NCBI GenBank assembly: GCA_045629045.1
Contig: JAZQQM010000001.1
Location: 46,828 to 110,827, forward strand
Direction of reading: 5' to 3'
DNA length: 64,000 nucleotides
Source: JAILLW01 sp045629045
GTDB taxonomy: Bacteria; Bacillota; Clostridia; Lachnospirales; Lachnospiraceae
A program made the translations under genes and the position numbers. The notes beneath the pieces were generated by a model that worked only from the letters and a program-made list of their open reading frames with translations, searched no databases and was not told where the DNA came from. Positions within the stretch are counted from its first letter, which is position 1, and every line of letters starts with the position of its first letter. This document shows positions 35,086 through 44,435 of this stretch, piece by piece.

Positions 35086-36908
35086 TAAATTTCCCTCGTA
35101 ACTGTCTTAAGATACTCTAAATCCTCACCTTCAAGATAGGGTGAAAGCTTGGTAAATACCAATTTGTGATAGTTATTAAGCAATTCCGTATCCTCTTCGG
35201 AAAGATAATCCTTATTAATACAATCCAAATCTATGGGCACATAGGTTAATGCTTCAAATCCCAATATGCGACCGTATTCTCCCCGGTCCACTTCCACGCA
35301 CAAAATATCGTTTTCGACTCTTATGCCGTATTGACCGTCAAAATACAGTCCCGGTTCATCCGAAGTAACCATTCCCGGCTCAAATACCGCAGATACAGAG
35401 TTTTCGTTAGCTATTCTATAACTTATCCTCTGTGGTCCTTCATGAACATTAAGGATATAACCTATTCCATGACCGGTACCGTGCCTGTAATCCAGCCCCT
35501 CGGCCCAGATAGGTGCCCTGGCAATAGTATCGAGATTATTTCCCCTGCAACCATACGGGAATCTTGTATTAAGAAGTTCCAGCATAGACTTAACCACCAG
35601 GGTGTAATGCTTCTTCATTTCTTCTGTCACATCACCTATGGCATAAGTCCTTGTAACATCGGTAGTTCCGTTCGTATAATGTCCGCCGGAGTCCACCAGA
35701 TACAAAGTATCGGCTTCTTTCTTAATCGGGATATCCGACTTATCATCAACTCCGTAATGAACAATGGCGCCATGCTCTCCGAATGCAGAAATTGTTTCAA
35801 AAGAAGGCTCTATAAAATCCGAGGACTCGGCACGAAGGTTATCAAGATACTCTGCCGCATTAAGTTCCGTTAAGGATGCACCCTTTGCTGTCTGCTCCTT
35901 TATGTATTTCATAAATTTAAGCATGGCAACACCGTCTGTTTCATTGGCCTTCCTGATATTGGCTATTTCGGTATCGTTCTTAACTGCCTTAAGAGACGTT
36001 GAAGGGTTAACCCCATTGATAACTGCGCTGTTCTTCTCAGACAGTATGCTTAATATCTTATAATTTACCGTTTCTTTATCCAATAATACTCTGTCAAAAG
36101 TCCAATTATTGGTATTTTGCTCTATTTCTTCATAAAAGTTTTCGTAATTTCTTAAATTAATATTGTTAGCATTAAGATATGCTTTTATTTCCTCTTTGTT
36201 AGGCCCTGTAATATTCGCATAAAGGTATACACTATTCTTATCCATGACAATATATGACATAAATACAGGGCAGTATTCAATATCGTTACCGCGCAAATTA
36301 AGAATCCAGGCTATATCATCAAGTGACGATATAATATGCAGCGTTGCCTCCTTAAAAGTTCCGTCCTTTCGGATTGCCTCGATTTTATCGGCGCAGGAAA
36401 CTCCCGCCGAAGTCTGCGGCAAAATGAATAACGGTTGAAATTTTAATGTCGGTCTGCCTACCCACGCCAGGGCTCCCGCATCAAAATTCGCATTTATTCC
36501 ACAGCCCTTTTCTTCACAGCTCTTTGTTAAAAGAGCCCCTGTTTGTGCGTCAATCAGGGTGCCGTCAAAGCCCAGACATTCTCCGGCTTTTAAGATGTTA
36601 ATTAAATGTTCATTTAATTTCGGCACCCCGGGTTCGCCGATTTTCATTAAAGAAATTCCGCTCCCCTTAAGTTCTTTTTCGGCCTGAATAAAATATCTTC
36701 CGTCGGTAAAAAGCCACGCTTCATTTTGGGATACAACCAGGCTTCCCGCAGAACCCGTAAATCCGCTGAAATATTCGCGCAGCTTATAATATTCATTAAT
36801 ATATTCACTATTATGACAATCAGAGGTAGGGATAAGACATACGTCAATCCCTACCTCTGTCATTTTGTCTCTGAGTAATGATAATCTGTTGATTATTATT
36901 TCATTCAT
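35085..36908 (-). CDS. Xaa-Pro aminopeptidase (M24B)
   Basis: 607 residues, the long three-domain form of aminopeptidase P: two creatinase N-like domains and a pita-bread catalytic domain. Di-metal ligands appear in order in LVDSGGHYTNGTTDVTRT (two Asp), HGTGHGIGY (His), SDEPGLY (Glu) and GIRVEND (Glu). Cytosolic removal of N-terminal residues before proline. Overlaps ridA by 4 bp and addB by 1 bp. Confidence 0.94.
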   Translation of the reverse strand: MNEIIINRLSLLRDKMTEVGIDVCLIPTSDCHNSEYINEYYKLREYFSGFTGSAGSLVVSQNEAWLFTDGRYFIQAEKELKGSGISLMKIGEPGVPKLNEHLINILKAGECLGFDGTLIDAQTGALLTKSCEEKGCGINANFDAGALAWVGRPTLKFQPLFILPQTSAGVSCADKIEAIRKDGTFKEATLHIISSLDDIAWILNLRGNDIEYCPVFMSYIVMDKNSVYLYANITGPNKEEIKAYLNANNINLRNYENFYEEIEQNTNNWTFDRVLLDKETVNYKILSILSEKNSAVINGVNPSTSLKAVKNDTEIANIRKANETDGVAMLKFMKYIKEQTAKGASLTELNAAEYLDNLRAESSDFIEPSFETISAFGEHGAIVHYGVDDKSDIPIKKEADTLYLVDSGGHYTNGTTDVTRTYAIGDVTEEMKKHYTLVVKSMLELLNTRFPYGCRGNNLDTIARAPIWAEGLDYRHGTGHGIGYILNVHEGPQRISYRIANENSVSAVFEPGMVTSDEPGLYFDGQYGIRVENDILCVEVDRGEYGRILGFEALTYVPIDLDCINKDYLSEEDTELLNNYHKLVFTKLSPYLEGEDLEYLKTVTREI

Positions 36909-37276
36909 ACTACCGCAATTACCTCAACCTCACACAAAACATTCTTGGGTAATGTTTTAACAGCTACACAGCTTCTTGCGGGCTTCTCGGTAAAATACTG
37001 CTCATAAACAGCATTGAATGCGGCAAAATCAGCCATATCCGCTAAAAAGCAGGTTGTTTTAACCACTTTTGTATAATCCGTGCCGGCAGCCTTTAATATT
37101 TCTCCAACATTCTTAATCGCCTGATGAGCCTGGGCTTCAATTGAGCCTGTCTCAAGTTCTCCCGTTGCCGGAATAATAGGAATCTGACCTGAAGCATAAA
37201 GCATTCCGTTTGCCACGATTCCCTGTGAATAAGGTCCGATAGCTGCAGGGGCCTTATCTGTACTGATTTTTGTCAT
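36905..37276 (-). CDS. ridA: RidA family reactive intermediate deaminase
   Basis: 123 residues, complete. Signatures IGPYSQGIVANGMLYASGQIPI, the arginine in ARSCVAVKTLP and the C-terminal CEVEVIAV. Hydrolyses enamine/imine intermediates made by PLP enzymes. Translationally coupled (ATGA overlap) to the Xaa-Pro peptidase. Confidence 0.94.
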   Translation of the reverse strand: MTKISTDKAPAAIGPYSQGIVANGMLYASGQIPIIPATGELETGSIEAQAHQAIKNVGEILKAAGTDYTKVVKTTCFLADMADFAAFNAVYEQYFTEKPARSCVAVKTLPKNVLCEVEVIAVV

Positions 37277-37299
37277 ATATTAGTTCCTCCTTTGGAAAA

Positions 37300-37530
37300 T
37301 CACTCGTCAAATTCAACCGTCACATAATATCCGCGAGGATTCTCAATTACCGAAATAACCTTGCCTTCTTTGGATTTAAGTCTTTGGTTAAAGGGAATAT
37401 TCCCCGACATTGCCAGGGAAGGATCGATTGTATAATAATAGTTACTGGGAAGCAGGCCTTCGGTTACGGTAACAGTATCGCCTTCCTTAACCAAGCCTTC
37501 TCTTTCCATTTTGAATTCAAGCTGTCTCAT
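37300..37530 (-). CDS. Small conserved-looking protein of unknown function
   Basis: 76 residues, soluble, no Cys. Sequence suggests a small beta-barrel: GDTVTVTEGLLPSNYYYT and a last strand pair GKVISVIENPRGYYVTVEF. I do not recognise the family. It is packed 4 bp after the EEP gene and 23 bp before ridA, with an AAAGGT SD, which supports that it is a real gene. Confidence 0.7.
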   Translation of the reverse strand: MRQLEFKMEREGLVKEGDTVTVTEGLLPSNYYYTIDPSLAMSGNIPFNQRLKSKEGKVISVIENPRGYYVTVEFDE

Positions 37531-37534
37531 ACCT

Positions 37535-38635
37535 TTACCTGAAGAAAAACTGCATTACTACAGGATCATGATCCGAAAATTCATAATCCCATATGGCATT
37601 CGTATAATAATTTACCCTTATGTTATCCGAAACAATAAATCCGTCAACCGTAACCGTAAATGTCGTCTCTTCGTTATAGGGTTCATTCAAATTACGGCAG
37701 GAGTCATGTTCAACGTTTTGGGAAGATGCATTATCCAAAGCCAGCCTAAAGCCCTTGGGAATAAGATCCCTCGGAAAGTCATGGGTCCATGATAAATCTT
37801 CGCTTACAGGCTCTTTCTTTAGATTATGATTAAAGTCTCCGCCGCATATTACGTAATTTCCGGCTTTATATTCCTTTTCCATATCCTCAAAAAGCATCTT
37901 TATCTGTTCATCCTGCATATCACGGTCCTTGGAATAAGCTGATAAATGAACATTGTAAATACACAAATACTTTTCTTTATCCGTCATTATTTTGCTCACG
38001 GTATAACATCTGTCCAAATCAAGGAATTTGGATAAATCTTCGTCAATAGGCAGCTGCCTTCTTATAGCCTGGCGAATTGAAGCCCTGGAATAGGTTGCCA
38101 ATGAAGATTTGTTGGCACCGTGAGGCTCCAATATTGGATAAGGCAAAAATGCGCTGTCGTAGTTCACTGCATAATTGTAATAATATCCTCTTATAAACTC
38201 ATTAAGTAAATCAAGTTCATTTACATGATATGATCTGGTACCGTCCAAATCGATTTCCTGAAGAATAAAGAAATCGGGATTTGTCATATTTATTACGTTT
38301 GCTATCTCGCATATATTGGCCATCAGCTTCTCTTCCGAATCGGCCCTGGACTTCTTGCCTCCGTCCATAAAAAAGCTAAAGTCATTGGTGCTTGCGCCGA
38401 ATCCTATATTATAGGTCATAATATTATACGCTTTGTCCGTGGCAAGAATATTGGAGTCCTCACCAAAATAGGAATATTCACCGGCCATATTTTCATCAAG
38501 ATAAAGCATATCATTAATTCGCTCATAGCTAAAAATCACATAGGCCATATAACCCAGGGCAAGAATCACAAGCACTATAAGGAACGTAATTATTCTCTTT
38601 ATTATCTTCTTATTTCGTCTCTTTTTTGAATTCAT
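37535..38635 (-). CDS. Endonuclease/exonuclease/phosphatase (EEP) fold protein, membrane-anchored
   Basis: 366 residues. Lys/Arg-rich N-terminus then one membrane helix (about 14-34). EEP motifs: MTYNIGFGA, FILQEIDLDG (metal Glu), YNVHLSAYS, GGDFNHNL and the final SDHDPVV. Topology places the domain outside, so a phosphodiesterase or sphingomyelinase-like role on lipids or surface polymers is more likely than DNA cleavage. Adjacent (3 bp) to the SGNH gene. Confidence 0.85.
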   Translation of the reverse strand: MNSKKRRNKKIIKRIITFLIVLVILALGYMAYVIFSYERINDMLYLDENMAGEYSYFGEDSNILATDKAYNIMTYNIGFGASTNDFSFFMDGGKKSRADSEEKLMANICEIANVINMTNPDFFILQEIDLDGTRSYHVNELDLLNEFIRGYYYNYAVNYDSAFLPYPILEPHGANKSSLATYSRASIRQAIRRQLPIDEDLSKFLDLDRCYTVSKIMTDKEKYLCIYNVHLSAYSKDRDMQDEQIKMLFEDMEKEYKAGNYVICGGDFNHNLKKEPVSEDLSWTHDFPRDLIPKGFRLALDNASSQNVEHDSCRNLNEPYNEETTFTVTVDGFIVSDNIRVNYYTNAIWDYEFSDHDPVVMQFFFR

Positions 38636-38638
38636 CGT

Positions 38639-39676
38639 TTACACACCGTGTTGAAGCAAAAAGTCTACAACTACTGCATTCGAAGCTCCCGTAAGATGCA
38701 AATGATCGCCTCTTAATTCATCGCTAAGGAAGCCTTCTGCATCGGTAACCACTTCATTTACATCTATATAAAAGATTGTCTCATTATCTGCCAAAGTTGC
38801 AATAGCATTATTTCTGCCGAGTATGTTTGTATTATTAAATACATCGTCGGTAGTGCTTCGTTCTTTGTCTATATTCATTATAGCCTGGATAATTATTTTT
38901 GCATCCGGTTCGTATTCCCTAAGCTTATTGATAACTTCCTCATATTCGCTAATGAAATCCTCGGTTGTTCCCGTACCCAGTTCGTTAACTCCCACCATAA
39001 TATAGATTTTGCCATACTGTTTCTTGGAAACAAACTGTTCCACAGTTCCTTTACCCTTAAAGTCTGAGGTAAACACCTTCTTAATTGTAAGGGAAGTTTC
39101 ACACAAAAAATCGGCATGATCCGCAAGTTCTGTATAATTCCTTAATCCTACGGTCCTTGAATCTCCTATAAACAATGCATCATCAAAATAATCCATTGTA
39201 ACTGTCTTAAATTCATATTCCTTAGCATGCAAAACTCCCACATCCCCGTAAATATCTGCCGACACATGAGACAGATACTCATCGTATGTGCTTTCTCTTA
39301 GGGGAGTTGGGCGCACATAGGGTGTAGGTGTAGGGCTCGGCGTCGCAAGGGGTGCCTTGGTGGGTTCTGCCTTTTTAGGGGTCGGAATTATCGTAGGCAC
39401 AGGTGTCGGCGCCGATTCAGGGGTAGCCTTGGCCATACTTTGAAGCTTCGCTTCTAATAAAGCGGCCTCTTTGGCCGCCTCATTTACTTTTTGAGTATCG
39501 AATACGTACCAGGGATATATATCTTTGCCCATCCCCGTGAACACACGCGATAAGTATGGCGTTTTTGCTATTTCCTGCTCTTCCTTGGCATATATGTTAT
39601 TTCTTCCGGCAAATCCAAATACCGTAAAAACAACTGTTGTAATCAAAACGAGAATAAGCACGGGGGCTTTCTTCAT
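38639..39676 (-). CDS. SGNH/GDSL hydrolase, surface type
   Basis: 345 residues. N-terminal membrane anchor (about 5-23), a Pro/Thr-rich linker (about 85-125) that would span the wall, then SGNH blocks: LFIGDSRTVGL (Ser), the Asn of MVGVNELG and the late GDHLHLTG (Asp/His). This DUF4886/AlgX-like extracellular SGNH type commonly pairs with MBOAT proteins to move acetyl groups to polysaccharides. An MBOAT gene lies two genes upstream. Confidence 0.85.
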   Translation of the reverse strand: MKKAPVLILVLITTVVFTVFGFAGRNNIYAKEEQEIAKTPYLSRVFTGMGKDIYPWYVFDTQKVNEAAKEAALLEAKLQSMAKATPESAPTPVPTIIPTPKKAEPTKAPLATPSPTPTPYVRPTPLRESTYDEYLSHVSADIYGDVGVLHAKEYEFKTVTMDYFDDALFIGDSRTVGLRNYTELADHADFLCETSLTIKKVFTSDFKGKGTVEQFVSKKQYGKIYIMVGVNELGTGTTEDFISEYEEVINKLREYEPDAKIIIQAIMNIDKERSTTDDVFNNTNILGRNNAIATLADNETIFYIDVNEVVTDAEGFLSDELRGDHLHLTGASNAVVVDFLLQHGV

Positions 39677-39736
39677 TGTACTGTTTCCTATCTGCTGTCT
39701 GGCAGCATATCCTAAGTTAATGTTATTCCGTCGGGA

Positions 39737-41074
39737 TTAACCAAGTGAAAAATATACACCGTAAGTCTTGTCACTTATCAATTCTCCCGTAAGAGGATCA
39801 TAACTTAAATAAATGGTGTCCGTATGGGAATACTTTCCCCAGTTAACCTCTTCATCCAAGGTTAACGAAACCATACCCGGTACCTGTTCACCCCAGGAAG
39901 CGTATTCAGCTCCGGTAAAGGTAATTTCCTGCGTAGTGCCGCCATTGGGCGTATACATAAGCGTACCTGTAATCTCGGAATCGTCGGCTTTGTCAAAAAT
40001 CATATGCAAATGACCCAATTCTTTAGTGTTATCGTATTTGTCATATACAGTACTCTCAACATCCCTCGCCATATTTGAATAATCAGCTCTTATTGTCGGG
40101 CTTCCGTAAAAACCTGCAAACTCATAAGGCTCGGTATATGTAACAAACTCCATGACAAAGTCAATTGAAGCATCCATAAGATAATTATTCTTAAAGTGCG
40201 CTGTTCCGGGCACCTTTACCATACCACCGTCTACTTCGGGCTCATCAAATGTGTATTCATCAAACAAATCCACCGTCAGGGAATAATAATTGTTCATCAG
40301 ATATATATCATTTCTTTCGATATTTTTAATCATATTATCCGGTGTGAAGTACTCCTTAAAGGTATCGGAGTACTCTACTGTATAATCTTGAGACCACTCA
40401 AAGGTATCGTGATTCCATTTGTATTCTCCGGCATAATAGTCGTCATAGTAATATAAAGCATCAAGTGAAGTCTCATAAATACAAATGCCATCATCAATCG
40501 TAACATTTACCTTAACTTCATCTGTGGCACGTGCCTGCTTTTTGTCGTAGTCAAGATTGTCTTTTTCCACTTTAAGTTCAAAGCTGCCATCCTTAAGATA
40601 AACCGATTTGTCTCCCAGCTTAGGAGATGGTGCATAAAGCAAAATGTCGTGCTTAAGAGTTTCCTCGTCAACGCCCTTCTTAGGCTTAACAACTGAAGAC
40701 CTAATATCTTCAACATATTCCTTAACATTCCATTCCTTATCATCTTCATCATATTTCATGGTAACGTCAAAGTGTTTTTCAAAAGAAGCCTCTTTATTCT
40801 CGTATACTACGCAAACTTCGATTAATGATTTTTCCTTAGATTCTTTATCTTCGCGGTCTTCAACGCTGAATTCGGAAATTTTCTTTTCGATAACTTCATC
40901 CTTTTTAAGCGCACTTATTATAGTATCCGCAGCCTCATTACCTGTAGTCTTTTCGTCTACATCATAAATATTTTCTCCGTCGGCTTCCGGAAGAAGCTTA
41001 AGAGGGTTACCGCAGGCTGTAAGTGTCATACAGGCTACTGTTGCAACAACTGCAAATAAAAACTTCTTTTTCAT
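39737..41074 (-). CDS. Predicted lipoprotein of unknown function
   Basis: 445 residues. Signal peptide with lipobox (MTLTAC, Cys near 21), so anchored at the outer face of the membrane. The rest is beta-rich with many Asp/Glu/Lys and no recognised domain; two similar stretches near 50-120 and 260-340 hint at internal duplication. A GTG start four codons earlier (41086) is possible, but ATG 41074 has GAGG at the right distance. Between MBOAT and SGNH genes. Confidence 0.75.
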   Translation of the reverse strand: MKKKFLFAVVATVACMTLTACGNPLKLLPEADGENIYDVDEKTTGNEAADTIISALKKDEVIEKKISEFSVEDREDKESKEKSLIEVCVVYENKEASFEKHFDVTMKYDEDDKEWNVKEYVEDIRSSVVKPKKGVDEETLKHDILLYAPSPKLGDKSVYLKDGSFELKVEKDNLDYDKKQARATDEVKVNVTIDDGICIYETSLDALYYYDDYYAGEYKWNHDTFEWSQDYTVEYSDTFKEYFTPDNMIKNIERNDIYLMNNYYSLTVDLFDEYTFDEPEVDGGMVKVPGTAHFKNNYLMDASIDFVMEFVTYTEPYEFAGFYGSPTIRADYSNMARDVESTVYDKYDNTKELGHLHMIFDKADDSEITGTLMYTPNGGTTQEITFTGAEYASWGEQVPGMVSLTLDEEVNWGKYSHTDTIYLSYDPLTGELISDKTYGVYFSLG

Positions 41075-41091
41075 AATTTTCCTCACACTAA

Positions 41092-42456
41092 TTAAAAATT
41101 CAGGTACATGAACGGATTTCCCACGTTTCGCGCACTAAAATATATACTAATCCAGAATAGGATTACTAGCAAGATTGTAGTTATAAAATGTTTTGAATAT
41201 TTCTTGTATATCTGCGTACATTTAGGTATGCAAAGGACTATGGAAATCACAAATAAAAACCAGTAATCACCCAGGTACTCCGCAACGTCATTTGCATTAA
41301 TGACAGCCGGCGTTGTACCGAATATCGGGAACAGACGTCCAAAGTATATACCAAGATCCTTCATGTTTCCTATGGCAAAAACAACCCATGTAAGCGGTAT
41401 AAGTATGCATACATACAGGTTTCCCACCACAGGGATGCTTTCTATCTTTTTGCCGTAAAACAGTTTTTCAAGAATAATAAATATCCCCAGAATAACTCCC
41501 CAGATAACAAAATTAAGGCCGTTACCGTGCCATAATCCCGTAAGAAGCCATACTAAGCCAAGATTAAGACACATACGCTTTTTGGAGCATCTTGAACCTC
41601 CCATGGGAAAATACACGTAATCTCTAAAGAATGCTCCCAACGTAACATGCCACTTTCTGTAAAATGACGAAATGCTCTTTGCACCATAAGGATTATCGAA
41701 GTTCTCAATAAAATCATAGCCCAAAGCCACCAAAATTCCCGAAGACATAAGGGAATATCCCCAGAAGTCAAAATAAAGTTCAAAGGAATATGCAAAAGCC
41801 CCCAGCCATGCCAGAGGTGTAGATATACTTTCATATCCGTACATTCCCAGGTCATTCCACAAAATACCGATTCTGTCGGCAATAATTGTTTTCATTGCAA
41901 AGCCCAGTATGAAATACTTAATTCCTTCTTCGGCCTTTTCCCAGGAAAGCTTTTTGTCTTCTTCAAAATTACCGTCCCCGTATCGCATAATAGGGCCCTG
42001 AGTAATCTGGGGGAACATGAGGAAATACACGCAAACATTAAGAAACGATGGCATATCATCGAATTTGCGATTCTTAATATCCAGTTGCAAAGATATCATC
42101 TTAAACATATAGAAACTAAGTCCTATAGGCCAAAGCGTATTGTCCACGAAGGTAGCAAGACATTTAAAAAGCACCAGAACAGCGATGTCAAAGGCCACGA
42201 CACCGATAAACAGAATTTTATTCTTTTTATTCTTTGATTCATTATGACTTTTGCGACTTGAAAAAAGAGCAAGAAAATAGTTGATAACCGTAAGCCCCAA
42301 CAACACGAAAATAAAGACAGGCTCACCCAAAGCATAGAAAACTATGCTTCCTGCAAGCATTACTATATTTTTATATTTAGCAGGTACTAAATAATATAGA
42401 ACCAGAAAAATCGGTAAAAATCTAAATAAAAACGTTAAATCCGTAAAGCTAATCAT
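41092..42456 (-). CDS. MBOAT O-acyltransferase (AlgI/DltB-like)
   Basis: 454 residues, about eleven helices. AlgI-type marks: YLVPAKYKNIVMLAGSIVFY, FGYSLMSSGILVALGY, SFYRKWHVTLGAFFRDYVY, PMGGSR and the catalytic His of LLTGLWHG. Carries acyl groups across the membrane onto a surface polymer, usually with an SGNH partner (38639-39676). The polymer is not known. Overlaps the DUF6062-like gene by 8 bp. Confidence 0.93.
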   Translation of the reverse strand: MISFTDLTFLFRFLPIFLVLYYLVPAKYKNIVMLAGSIVFYALGEPVFIFVLLGLTVINYFLALFSSRKSHNESKNKKNKILFIGVVAFDIAVLVLFKCLATFVDNTLWPIGLSFYMFKMISLQLDIKNRKFDDMPSFLNVCVYFLMFPQITQGPIMRYGDGNFEEDKKLSWEKAEEGIKYFILGFAMKTIIADRIGILWNDLGMYGYESISTPLAWLGAFAYSFELYFDFWGYSLMSSGILVALGYDFIENFDNPYGAKSISSFYRKWHVTLGAFFRDYVYFPMGGSRCSKKRMCLNLGLVWLLTGLWHGNGLNFVIWGVILGIFIILEKLFYGKKIESIPVVGNLYVCILIPLTWVVFAIGNMKDLGIYFGRLFPIFGTTPAVINANDVAEYLGDYWFLFVISIVLCIPKCTQIYKKYSKHFITTILLVILFWISIYFSARNVGNPFMYLNF

Positions 42457-43183
42457 ATATTCCGCCTTTTAGCTTCTGCATTCCCCTTTGGATGGCATCC
42501 TTGGAATTCTTCCAATCCGCATCCTTATTTCGGTAATCAAACTTTTCCACCAGCCACGATACATCTTCCTGAAGACGGGCCATATTTTCTTCCATAAGTT
42601 TGAATACCATCGGATAAAAATCTTTCTTTTCCTTGTCTGTCAATTCTTTGTCCGCATATTCACACAAATCTCCGAAATGACTAAGACAAAAACCGTTGCC
42701 GGCCATAATTTTTTCTTTAAAAGAGGAATCATTTCTGTACATACTTATAAAAGTGGCAAGATATCTTTCGTAAGTTTCATTATATCTTTTACAGATATAA
42801 CAGCTTTCCTCTTTTGCTCTTACAAAATTAACCACACTGTTATTGCCGGGTGCCTTCGCAAGTTTATCTTTAATTGAAGTTTTTCCGGGAGTATATTTAC
42901 CGAATACTTCCTTCATCTCTTTATTGACACGCATATAATGCGTCTTTAAAATCCATGCATTTCCCAGAGTATTTCCATACTCAAACATCTTCTTAAAATG
43001 CATACGGCAAAAGCCTTCCCGATCTGTCATGTCACGGATATCCGCCTCCATATAGGAAGAGCCCGATCCAAGGACAAAATCAAGAAGATCCTGTTCCACA
43101 TTTCTCTCTATATTGCAAAAAGGACACTCTCCGCCCTCCGAGACCGCATCATTTAATGGAATTGTATAAAGAACTTCTTTCAT
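42449..43183 (-). CDS. Cys/His zinc-ribbon-like protein (resembles DUF6062)
   Basis: 244 residues, soluble. Two repeats of paired motifs: CPFC then CRMH in the first half, CYIC then CLSH in the second, consistent with two zinc sites in a duplicated helical fold. I match it by memory to DUF6062; function unknown. Sits 13 bp after the TetR gene and is coupled to the MBOAT gene. Confidence 0.7.
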   Translation of the reverse strand: MKEVLYTIPLNDAVSEGGECPFCNIERNVEQDLLDFVLGSGSSYMEADIRDMTDREGFCRMHFKKMFEYGNTLGNAWILKTHYMRVNKEMKEVFGKYTPGKTSIKDKLAKAPGNNSVVNFVRAKEESCYICKRYNETYERYLATFISMYRNDSSFKEKIMAGNGFCLSHFGDLCEYADKELTDKEKKDFYPMVFKLMEENMARLQEDVSWLVEKFDYRNKDADWKNSKDAIQRGMQKLKGGIYD

Positions 43184-43196
43184 ACTTACGCCCTCA

Positions 43197-43799
43197 TTAT
43201 CTATAGGATGCCTGCTTTAAAGTAAGCAGATATTTTTTCATTTCATCATAGAATAATTCGGGTCTTTGATCGTTTGTTGCAAGAGATTTTTTGAGAACCG
43301 CTTCCGAAGTATATGCAATTATATCATCAAGTCTTGATATATCCGTCCCTGCATTGACATAAGAAGTATTTGCATAATCGATATATTCTCTTACCTTTGC
43401 CTTTACGGCATTCTTCTTATCGGATATTTCCTTCATTGCTTCAATAACGTTTTCATCCTGAACACTGTTAACAAAAGCAACCATATAAGGATATGATTTC
43501 ATTACATTGGTATAGGAAGCCATAATCTGAGTATATAGACTAAAATAGTCATTATCAGTCTTATCGACTGTACTGGTCATTTCCAGGTTGATATATCTTA
43601 CGCTATAATCAAAAATAAAGGAATACAAGCCGATTTTATTTATAAAATAATGGAATAAAAGACCCTTTGAAATTCCGGCCTCTTTTACGATATCATCGGT
43701 ACTTGCGTGATTATAACCATTAAGAGCAAAGATTTTAAGAGCCGCATTAATCATTCTGTCCTGCTTCTCTTTTTTTAGATCAAAAAATTTATCGTTCAT
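43197..43799 (-). CDS. TetR/AcrR family transcriptional regulator
   Basis: 200 residues. N-terminal HTH: AALKIFALNGYNHASTDDIVKEAGISKGLLFHYF, then an all-helical ligand domain with no recognisable specificity. SD AGGGG before the ATG. First gene of the row leading to the MBOAT genes, so it may control them. A GACC-N5-GGTC palindrome at 43830-43842 is a candidate operator. Confidence 0.93.
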   Translation of the reverse strand: MNDKFFDLKKEKQDRMINAALKIFALNGYNHASTDDIVKEAGISKGLLFHYFINKIGLYSFIFDYSVRYINLEMTSTVDKTDNDYFSLYTQIMASYTNVMKSYPYMVAFVNSVQDENVIEAMKEISDKKNAVKAKVREYIDYANTSYVNAGTDISRLDDIIAYTSEAVLKKSLATNDQRPELFYDEMKKYLLTLKQASYR

Positions 43800-43829
43800 A
43801 TGAAACCCCTGAAAATAGTAGTAGACATT

Positions 43830-43842
43830 GACCTTGACGGTC
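43830..43842. promoter_or_regulatory. Candidate TetR operator
   Basis: GACCTTGACGGTC, a short palindrome 31 bp upstream of the TetR start in the divergent gap. A second inverted repeat (43917-43924/43933-43940, TTTCTCTT/AAGAGAAA) lies nearer the opposite gene. Assignment by position only. Confidence 0.3.
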
Positions 43843-43981
43843 GAATTTTAGATTACCATATTTTCATGCCCTATTCAATAAAAAATCTTAAGAAACTTTA
43901 GACTTTTTTAATAGAATTTCTCTTTATATTTTAAGAGAAATAAGCTATGATTAATTAAGAATCTCCAAGGAGGAATTTTAT

Positions 43982-44380
43982 ATGGGTAAATTTGGTAAAT
44001 TCTTATTATTTTCAGCCGCTGCCGGAGCTGCAGCATATGGCGCATATTATTACTTGCGAAAGGAAGAAGTTCTCACTCCCGTCTATGACGATGACGATAT
44101 AGAGGAGTTTAATGAGGATTTGGACGGTGAGCCCACAAAGGCACGCTCATACGTTAATCTTACATTTGATAAGGCCAAAGCCGAAGACCTTGCAAAAAAT
44201 GCAGTCAAGAAAGCTAAAGAAACTATTTCGGACTCGGTTCAGAAGGTTGAAGAATTCTTCAATGACGAGCCTTCCGATTTCGTAGACAATGTCAAGGAAG
44301 CTGCCAAGGATGTTGCAAACGCCGCTACTACTGCCTATGAATCAACTATGGAGGCTTATAAAGAGTCTTCCGAATCATAA
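43982..44380 (+). CDS. Small membrane-anchored helical protein (YtxH-like)
   Basis: 132 residues. Short N-terminal helix (about 5-25, FGKFLLFSAAAGAAAYGAYY) then an acidic stretch and a long amphipathic Ala/Lys/Glu helix region (65-125) like YtxH/LEA-type stress proteins. No known motif. Strong SD AAGGAGG and a clear terminator make expression likely. Divergent from the TetR gene. Confidence 0.75.
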   Translation: MGKFGKFLLFSAAAGAAAYGAYYYLRKEEVLTPVYDDDDIEEFNEDLDGEPTKARSYVNLTFDKAKAEDLAKNAVKKAKETISDSVQKVEEFFNDEPSDFVDNVKEAAKDVANAATTAYESTMEAYKESSES

Positions 44381-44393
44381 AAATAAAAATAAC

Positions 44394-44422
44394 AAAAGCC
44401 TGCTTCAATGAAGCAGGCTTTT
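44394..44422. terminator. Bidirectional terminator between the YtxH-like and DUF2225 genes
   Basis: 13-bp perfect stem AAAAGCCTGCTTC / GAAGCAGGCTTTT, loop AAT; T runs on both strands. Genes converge here. Confidence 0.92.
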
Positions 44423-44435
44423 ATTTATGCGTTTA

